Source: Leptidea sinapis (lineage: Eukaryota > Arthropoda > Insecta > Lepidoptera > Pieridae). From it: a stretch of 64,000 bases of DNA. The notes beneath the pieces were generated by a model, which was not told the origin of the DNA, did no database searches, and saw only the letters and a program-made list of their open reading frames with translations. The stretch covers positions 30,094,501 through 30,158,500 of the forward strand of contig NC_066265.1 in NCBI RefSeq assembly GCF_905404315.1, given 5' to 3'. The position numbers and the translations under genes are program-made. Of this stretch, positions 56,590-64,000 are shown one piece after another (position 1 is the stretch's first letter; every line of letters begins with the position of its first letter).

Positions 56590-57571
56590 CTAGCGCGCGG
56601 CACAGCGGCGGCGGCACCGCGTTGTGCGAGAGCTGCGTGGCGGCCAGCAGGATGTCGCCCAGCATGAGCGCCGTGACGTAGTGCGTCTGGCAGCGCCAGT
56701 GCAGCGCGTGGTGCGCCGCCGGCAGCGCGAAGCCGGCCGCCAGCGTGGCCGCCAGGAACGCGGCGCCCACGGCCAGCCCCGCGCCGTACAGCGCGTGGCG
56801 CGCCGCCTGCGCCGGCCGGCCCGAGCGCGCCGCGTCCTCGCACGCCAGCACGCGCGCCCCGCTCTCGCCCGCCACGGCCTCCGCGCACCACGCGCCCGCC
56901 GCCAGCCGCTCCGGGCCCAGCGCCAGCCCGCCGTCCTGAGCCAGCGCGGCGCCGGCCAGCCGCCCCGCCACCGAGTACCGCGAGCCCTCGGCGCACGACG
57001 GCCACCCCACCAGCACGACACTCCCGTTGCCCAACTCCTGCAGCTCGCTCATGGCCTCCGCCGAGCGCGTCTCGTCCTCCACGCACCGCGATCCGTCAAA
57101 CGCTCGACCCTCAGCGCAGCACTTGGCGGGGCCGCGGCCGCCGATGTCTTCGGCGCATATGAGCGCAGCGATGATGTCCGCGCAGTATCGGTCGGGGGGC
57201 AATGCCGCCTTGGCTCCGCGCATCAGCAGTGAACCGTTGTTGGCGAGAAGCGCGTACGAGGCCGCGTGTTCGAACACCACGCGCAGCTCGGGGCAGCCGG
57301 GGATCCTGCCGTCCGCCACCGTCCAGTGCTGCGGCAGGCGGCCCCGCTCCAGGAAGGTGGAGCGCGCGGGCGCATACACGAGCGGCGTCCAGGACGCGGG
57401 GTCGGGCGCGCACGCGGCGGGCACGGCGGCCGCGCTCAGAGTCTGCGCTCGCAGCACGGCCGCCGGCAGCGCGTGGCCCTCGGGGCAGCAGCGCGACACC
57501 TGCACCGGCGCGGGCCTCACGCCCTCCGTCGGCCGGCTCCACAACAACAGCGCGACCACCGACCACAACAT
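56590..57571 (-). CDS. mthl: Methuselah-like GPCR, exon 1 (signal peptide, ectodomain, TM1-TM2)
   Basis: First coding exon of a secretin-type (class B) seven-transmembrane receptor of the Methuselah family, which acts at the plasma membrane. The ATG at 57571 opens a hydrophobic signal peptide (about residues 1-17). The ectodomain (about 18-258) has 12 cysteines, including two CC-x-EG modules (CCPEG near 28, CCAEG near 151) and N-glycosylation sites at N112 and N182. TM1 is about 261-283 and TM2 about 296-316. The exon gives 327 codons plus one base and ends at a GT donor (56589-56588). Joined to the three exons below it makes 578 residues, normal for the family. The exon is extremely GC-rich in an AT-rich region, so long frames are open on both strands; they are shadows. 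The ectodomain lacks the cysteine pattern I know from Drosophila Mth itself and looks nearer the Mthl1-type group. That is inference, and the paralogue is not resolved. Confidence 0.88.
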
Positions 57572-57579
57572 TATAGATC

Positions 57580-58040
57580 ACCGGTCTTTCACCACACTCG
57601 AACACTTTAGCATTGTCGTCCTCCAAATACTTGTAACACTACACACATTTCTTGCACAATATTGTATGGAACACCGGTCTAAAGAAACAAAACATAATAA
57701 CAATTACGAACGAGTTTAAAACACGTGCCGTATACTTCGGTAGCGCGCAGACGCGACCTCTCACTGCGGCTGTTAGTGACATACTGATTGGATTGGAGTT
57801 GGGCGAACGAACATGAAAGTTGAATAGTTTATGTAGGCATTGAGAATGAGGGCTACCGCCTGCCGGCCGTGGCGCATCCCGTGCGAAGTTCGCGCGCTCA
57901 ACGGATCACCACTCGGCGGGGTTGCCTTGGAAGTGAGAGGGGAGCGGGTAGCAGGCGCGGCGTGTTGTTGTTGATTTGAATGTTGTGATTTCAGATTTGT
58001 GTTTCGTCGTCTCGACTCGCGAGAGAAAGTAAAATACATA
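57580..58040 (-). promoter_or_regulatory. mthl: Likely 5' UTR/promoter region of the Methuselah-like gene
   Basis: Sequence upstream of the receptor start codon. From about 57720 to 58035 it is clearly richer in GC and CpG than the AT-rich DNA beyond 58050, with short GCGCGC-type and CGCGAG stretches. This is typical of an insect promoter or untranslated first exon. No TATA box or clear initiator is visible, so the transcription start is not placed. An untranslated exon spliced to 57571 cannot be excluded. Confidence 0.35.
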
Positions 58041-58049
58041 TTTTACTTC

Positions 58050-59280
58050 TACCGGTAGGTATTAAATAATTTGATTGATGATAATTGATACCTAATAAGA
58101 ATAACAATTTAAGTAGGTACCTACGTATCTACGTAGTATCTACTAATTTTTAATTAATTTAATTTTGACTCATCCTAATTGTATGATGTAAGTACCTTTA
58201 GGAGAGTACCTTTGTAATAGGTAAACTTGTACCTACTGGGTTCAGTACTAAAACTTTTTTCCAAATTCACTCATTTTGAACCTAATAAGTAATTATTATT
58301 ATTAGTACGGTCGACTGCTACCACAATGACACGTACCTACCTATTCTATTTCTGCGGTTATACCGAAAACAACAAATTAGACGGTTAGTCATCGACCCTG
58401 GCTATAACCCATAGACGCCATATAAAGGGCTTTTAAATACCACATTAGGAACAGATCGTATAAGCCAGAGTAACTAAGTAATTTAAAATATTTAATTTAG
58501 GTAGGTATTTTGTAATAGTAGTTACCTACCTGACCAATGTTTGCATTGCGAATACATAGGAATTCCATAGCCTACTACGGATTCCCTAAGTCTACGGTAT
58601 AAGATGTAGAGATACTGTTATTATACTCCATATGAAGGGTGTAGCCGGGAAGCCCATGATCGCAGTAAGCTACGCCTTTGTTCGTTTTGTGGTACTGGTA
58701 ACAAAATCATTGCTACAGTCCGGCAATACCGCTGTTTATTTGATGAACCATCTGTTTGTTACAACACTAATTAAAATTATCAATATTCAAGACAGACTAT
58801 TTACCTACCTACCGTTAACATTTTCTTTTTAAAGTACAAAAAGGAACTGCTGATTCGGTTAATCGTGATTAACCAACCTAATGACAATAATATTATGGTA
58901 ATTTGTTAATAACATTATCTAAAATTGGATAATTATTATATTGTCAAATACGATTTTAATTTGTACTAAATATAAAATATTTACTTAGTACCTACGTATC
59001 AACATCTTACCTTTTTACAGCTCCATGTCAATCTGATGTCTGAAACAATTCCTTAATCCTAATCTAATCCTAGTCGAGTAATTAAAAAACTACTAACTTT
59101 GGACATACAAACTGCTATGGTAAAATTGCTAATTATAATCTTTTTTTATAAGTAAGGTTTTTTGCTTAATGTGTTTCTGAAATTAAAAATAGCTCGGTTG
59201 GATAAGTTTAAAAAGAAAATAGGTAATTAAAGTTTTAACTATAAACTATACATGAAGATTTATTGTAAAACAATTATTAT
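58050..59280. other. Intergenic, rich in GTACCTAC motifs
   Basis: AT-rich DNA between the two genes, with many scattered TAGGTACCTAC-type words. No gene seen. Confidence 0.4.
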
Positions 59281-59282
59281 GT

Positions 59283-59591
59283 ATTATATTCGATTGCCAT
59301 CTTGCGACCCTATTACGGATCTGTGGATGGAACAGAATAATATAAAAATCGCGATTAAAAAACAGGGGTTGATCGTAGTAAACAATTTAAGATTGTATGT
59401 ATTTTCAATGCTAAATCACAACAAAAAAAAATATTAGTAAAATATATTTAGGGATGCGTCACCCTTATCGTTTAGGGGTATGAAAAATAGATGCTGCCCG
59501 ATTCTCAGAACTACCCGATATGCACATAAAATTTGATACATTTCGGAGGAGTTTGGTAACGAAAACCGCGACACGAGAATTTTATATATTA
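59283..59591 (+). repeat. Dispersed repeat family D, copy 3 (5' truncated)
   Basis: It contains GCCATCTTGCGACCCTATTA, ATATAAAAATCGCGAT, GATTCTCAGAACTACCCGAT and CGACACGAGAATTTTATATA. The CTAGCTGACCC start is missing. Confidence 0.6.
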
Positions 59592-59934
59592 TAAGTAGGG
59601 ATAAGTTCGGGTTGTGCTCGCAGCAAGTAAATGCCACCAGATTCTAATGTTTAATTTGATTACATTATTAAAGAAGCAATGATATTATAGGTTTTAGTTT
59701 AGATAATTTATTCGTGTAGATAGACTGTGACAGCTGTGAACATGTGGAAAAAATGGCGGCATACTGTTAGGCTCTACTTTCAGCAACGCACGCACAAAAA
59801 CAAAGTGACTAATGTTATGCTATTTGCGAGTCTATAATATAGACGTTGGTATAAGTTATCTAAGGGACTTAAGGGTTAGATTTTAATGTTGTGTAATATA
59901 ATTACAAGACCATTAGTTATTTTTCTGTTGAAGC

Positions 59935-60309
59935 CACGGACGAGTAAAATAAGAAGGACTCCGCGCCGTGATATTAACAAGTGAAGCACCGTTACGCTAG
60001 TATGTGTGCGGTTACGGGTGATACCAGTAACACAATGTTTTCCCCCTTAAACAATCATAATTGGCCACAAATACTTTTATAGTATTGTTTTTACACTTTT
60101 TCACGACGCAACATTACATTTTTAAAATATTGAATTGCGACGCAAACTGATCTGTCACAGACGATGGTAAATCTCATAAGGGCGGCCGATCGGCTTGTAT
60201 TAGTGTAAGTGTGTGCATGGGGCTATGTATTTACACGTTAACCGGCTGGTTTTGGTGCTTCGCTGTTATGTGAGGTGACACGGAGTCCTTCTTTTTTTAC
60301 TCGTCGGTG
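59935..60309 (+). mobile_element. hAT-like short element with 8-bp target duplication, copy 1
   Basis: 375 bases starting CACGGACGAGTA and ending with the near complement TACTCGTCGGTG. The inverted ends continue for about 35 bases through an AGGACTCCG block. Direct repeats GTTGAAGC flank both ends exactly (59927-59934 and 60310-60317). An 8-bp duplication fits hAT elements (P elements also make 8 bp). It has no transposase frame. Confidence 0.8.
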
Positions 60310-60319
60310 GTTGAAGCAT

Positions 60320-63300
60320 AACGCATGTAAGCTTTGTGTTGACGTTGACACAGACATTGACATTTTAGATCCACCAGTGTACAATGTAAAAACGTATTAT
60401 TTCTTTGTTCTAATTGAATAGATACAGAAAATTAAATTACAAATATTTGCTTCTATAACTTCTTTAAAACTCAGTTGTGTTTGTGAATTTGCTTCATTTT
60501 AAAAATGCAAAAGACGATTTAAGTTTTTATAATAAGAATAGTAAAGCATGAACATTTAACTATCGATTCTCTTTCTGTCGTTTTAGGTTAGTACCTCTAA
60601 TTATTTTATAGTCATATTTGTTATGTAAAACTTATCTGTATTTTATAAATAAAACTCTGTTTTAGATGAATCAAATTGTGTTATGGTTCAACAAGAAAAT
60701 AACTAATGGTCTTATATCAACTTAAAATTATATTACCTAAATGGCACATCAATATTTATTCGCTCAAAGAATATGCAAAAATAGTACAAGTAATACGATT
60801 GCAAATGCAATCCGAATGTTTTCATGGTACACAATTCATTAGTCAGCAAGCTCTCAAATGTTGGTACTGCCATCTATATTTAATTTTGTATACATTATTT
60901 TTGTTGTGAGCGCCATCTAGTGGTATCCATTTTGTCAAAGGATCGGTTTATTTTGCATCATAACACCATGAATAATTGTAGGTGTTGAGATAACGATATA
61001 ATAAATATAGATGTCGCTAATACCACAACCGAGTTACCATATTACCTGACTGTAACTAATTAACTAACTGCACATCACTTTCAGCTAGTTGTTGTGTTGT
61101 GGAATATTGAAACGGACGGTAGTAGTTGACTTTTAGTTCGGTTATGTTATCAAACAATATTCTAACTGGCCCCTGTCCTTGGAATTAATACATAAGGCGA
61201 CGTAACGCCGCACGTAAACAGCGATAGCGCTGTCTGCCTTGAGTATTTAATTTTCATCTACTTGAGTTTCTTTCTTTTTTGATCATTATATATATAAAAT
61301 TTTTAATTGAATCAGCTGTGAATGAAATAGGAAGAGTAAGCGTAGCGAGGGATCAAAGTTATAGTTACCGAAGCGAATAAGTTATGTACCTACAGACCTG
61401 AGTGAGGCAAAGGATTCAAGCCCCCCAAGACCAGCTTTATTCCAGATGTGATTAATCTACACACCTTCTGCGAGGCAAATAAAAGGAAAATGCTACAAAA
61501 GCATATTTTTAGTCAATAATATGTACCTAACTTTAAAAGTAATAACATCACTCATCTACTCATCATGAACATTACTATTTGGGGCCTGATATTTTTTAAA
61601 TAAACTATTCTATAAAAGTAAAACCTATTATTTAAAAGTATTGTCGAATCACACGCTCACAAAAGCGTCTACTCACGGCCCTAAAATACCGCTTTCTAGA
61701 TCTCGTGTGTAGGCAAATCGTAATCATTATTACTATTACCCCTAACTCAAAAAAGTGGTTCGGGCGAGCTCACGATTTAGTGGCAACAGGATGCGTTTGG
61801 GTGATTTTGTTTTTAAATTGATTGCAGATATGGCTAAGGAGAATGAGTGAAAGGCCTGGACGAAAATTATTGATCTTTCTTTAAAAGGAGTTGACGTATC
61901 TATGGGACAAAAACAATATGAAGATTCCGCATTAACGAATTCTGCTTTGTTGGTGTCACCAAACTAAGGAGCTCTTCTAAAACATATAAATTTAAAAGAT
62001 TTTAAATCAGCTGGTTCAAAAAGTCTCATCACGGTCTTGTAACCCAAATCATGGCGTTTCATCAACCACCTCTTAACGTTTACCCAGGTCTACTTTCGTT
62101 GCCTACTTTTTCTACTTTGAAAGTGTAGGTGGCATCTTGGATCAACGAGTACTTTGCTGCACGATCGGTTACGTACTTATCGTAATTTATTCCCGATAGT
62201 CACTGTCGGGTATTTATTCCTGTGTCGGGCAGACACAGAATGAAATAAACTATTTCATCAGCTTCTTCGTTCATCTAGTAGGTACATTGTAGTACAGAAC
62301 CGAAGCGGACGTCCGACTGCGCTCAGACCGACCGAGACTAATGCAACGGTGAACGAGATGAATGAATCAAAGACGTGAAGCTTGGGAATAACTGACTTAT
62401 TGAATGACAACTATAGTTCCGTGGTCTTCTCGCATAGTTCTATCTATGAAGGATTTGGACTTTATGTTTAAAGAAATACTGTCTATTTTAGTTTATTTTT
62501 TAATGTTGCGCGGTTGCCATTGTATTATTTCGAGGATTTTTGTCAATGAATTGTTAGTACTGAGTAAGAGTATCTCATTAGTTATAGTAGAAGATCAGTA
62601 CCTACCTACAGCACTTTTTTTTTTGCAAGTTTTGTGTGTAATAGTAATATAATGACAGTCCCAAGCCTGTGAAGTATGAAGGAAAATCAAACATAAACCC
62701 CAAAACTTTGTTACATCGATCAATGTACTAGTGTAATAATACTACGTGACCGAACTAGTACGTTACATTGATTGTACTAGATCGGAGCGCTCCTTTCGAT
62801 GTCCGAATAAGAACAAGTCTATTAACTGACATGTGTAGAGACTAGAGTTGTAGCCTATTTCATTTCAAAAGCAGCCGTACCGATTTTTTTTTCGCTGCCG
62901 AGTGATACCCACCTCCTAAGATTATTGTCATGTACCCACTGACCTCTACGATTTACCACTGGACTGGCGGCCGTAAAAGTGCTATTGTGCCTGTGTATGT
63001 GTAGCGAGAATCTGCGGTACTAAAACTAGTAATGACAACCTCAGCTAAACAAACGTCGATAGGAAAACTATTTACAAAAAAAAATATGTGCTTTATTATG
63101 TTGATTCCTGAAGTATTAATAACACGGAAAACGACCGAAATTAATTCATAATGCAAAAATACTTCAGATTAATGTACGTTTCTCTCGCAGCCATTTGTAT
63201 TACAAATAAATTAGTTCTCTCGAAGCTCGCGAGTGGCGCTTCAAATAAGCACAAAAAATTTGATGTCAAACATATGGAACAGCCTGTCCAGTGGTATTTA

Positions 63301-63420
63301 TACAGGTCAGTGTTCCAGAATTATGTAAAGTAATAGCACAGTGTTATGTGTATCGGCCTTATCGCTTTTGGCTATGCCCTCGCTCTTAGGATTGGACTAA
63401 AACACTTGTAAACATTATAT
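60320..63420. other. Intergenic between hAT-like element and sulfotransferase exon
   Basis: No gene recognised. It contains an inverted pair ATCAATGTACTAGT/ACTAGTACGTTACATTGAT (about 62718-62772) and the hairpin pair near 62190-62245. Confidence 0.4.
62190..62246. other. Two adjacent hairpins
   Basis: CCCGATA-GTCAC-TGTCGGG and, 12 bases later, CTGTGTC-GGGCA-GACACAG. Both can form 6-7 bp stems. They could be a retroelement 3' end or a processed-RNA signal. Nothing else supports a function. Confidence 0.35.
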
Positions 63421-63426
63421 TTTATT
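63421..63426 (-). terminator. Tpst: Candidate poly(A) signal of the sulfotransferase gene
   Basis: AATAAA on the minus strand only eight bases after the TAG stop. It would make a very short 3' UTR. A further downstream signal may be used instead. Confidence 0.4.
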
Positions 63427-63433
63427 AATTAGA

Positions 63434-63668
63434 CTAAGGCGGGCGCGGGGGACGCGAGGGTTCCTGGAGCGGCGCCCCGTCCGTCAGCCTCAGCAGCGTG
63501 GAGTAGTCCGGAGGGTTAGCCCAGGGGTCGTAGCCCAGGACGGAGAGCATTGGTGCCAGCTCGGCCGCCTCGCCCCGCACGTCGCCGGGCACTCCGCTTT
63601 CAGACGCCCACTTGTCGAGCGCGTCCTTGTTGACAGGACGCACTACCTGGTCCGACGATCGCTCCACG
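63434..63668 (-). CDS. Tpst: Protein-tyrosine sulfotransferase, last exon (partial gene)
   Basis: C-terminal exon of a tyrosylprotein sulfotransferase, the Golgi type II membrane enzyme that transfers sulfate from PAPS to tyrosines of secreted and membrane proteins. The exon follows a good acceptor (TTTTTCCAG, AG at 63670-63669) and begins with the last base of a split codon. It then reads VERSSDQVVRPVN, DALDKW and APMLSVLGYDPWANPPDY. The run ERS-DQV--PVN, the AL-KW block and APML--LGYDP-ANPP-Y match the C-terminus of animal TPST enzymes as I know them. It has 77 residues and a TAG stop at 63436-63434, after a proline-rich end that is shorter than in vertebrates. Catalytic and PAPS-binding parts must lie upstream, beyond 64 kb. 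The gene is on the same strand as the receptor gene. Confidence 0.85.
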
Positions 63669-64000
63669 CTGGAAAAACATATTCATTGGTGGCTTGATGA
63701 TCTTGTTACCAGAAGGTCTGCTTCATGTTTTTTTTATTTCCTTTATTTAATTATCTTAAAGTTAAAGTTATTATATTATATTTTATTTAAAAAAAGCTCG
63801 CATAATAGATTGATGCATCTACTGTACTCAATAACTGTTGTGTTTATGATTATTAATTTGCTTTTTTTTTGACTTACTCGTGTAAGCCTTGTTGCGTCAC
63901 TTGTAATACCTAATCTGTTTTCAAAAAAGCAGAAAACACTCATTCTACTCTGAGGAAACCTGCCCTCCGAATGAGCTGTATGAAAAAAATGACATATTTC

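Noticed and set aside
56586..57626. Other-frame minus-strand open frames of 143-171 codons
   Set aside because: Same strand as the receptor but out of frame; low-complexity R/A/G translations of the same exon.
56624..57719. Long plus-strand open frames (202 and 230 codons) over receptor exon 1
   Set aside because: They are antisense shadows in a very GC-rich exon, rich in A, R, G and P, without family motifs. The minus strand carries the real gene with consistent splicing.

Overview
The window looks like insect, most probably lepidopteran, nuclear DNA. It is AT-rich, with few genes and many transposable-element fragments. The repeats are types I know from moth and butterfly genomes: short elements with a GGGAGGCTCC start, RTE- and Jockey-like LINE tails, tRNA-derived SINEs, and TTAA- and TA-flanked elements. 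The two cellular genes have normal GT-AG splice sites and match animal protein families. Nothing here is bacterial: there are no operons, ribosome-binding sites or CRISPR arrays.

Right third (about 43.5-64 kb), both genes on the minus strand. (1) A methuselah-like seven-transmembrane receptor can be assembled from four exons: 57571-56590, 50098-50020, 44598-44275 and 44136-43785. The phases fit and give 578 residues with a signal peptide, a cysteine-rich ectodomain and seven hydrophobic segments. Introns 1 and 2 (6.5 and 5.4 kb) are filled with repeats; intron 3 is 138 bp. (2) At the right edge is the last exon of a protein-tyrosine sulfotransferase (63668-63434); its other exons lie beyond the window.

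Left two thirds (1-43 kb): I see no complete cellular gene. The best feature is a 2.4-kb IS630/Tc1/mariner-type transposon (34016-36412) with an intact 355-residue DD41D transposase, TA flanks and 422-bp inverted repeats that differ at only four positions, so it inserted recently. Around it are a deleted mariner relative (28262-28671), two TTAA-flanked piggyBac-like elements, hAT-like and P/THAP-like short elements with 8-bp duplications, and a foldback element with repeated subterminal boxes. There are also a 5'-truncated LINE with a readable reverse transcriptase, many LINE 3' relics, and at least 13 copies of one hairpin-rich short element (family A). A repeat carrying tRNA-like cloverleaves occurs in several module orders. 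A reading frame resembling an R2-type endonuclease domain contains an in-frame triplication. A 62-bp minisatellite sits just left of the mariner element.

Two related minus-strand coding-like fragments (near 2 kb and 15.8 kb) and several GC-rich islands (1-140, 9.37-9.6, 13.98-14.2 and 57.7-58.04 kb) could mark exons or promoters. I could not assign them. I found no clear new multi-gene system. The strongest unusual items are the tRNA-bearing repeat, the long-TIR mariner, the triplicated endonuclease-like frame and the THAP-bearing short element.
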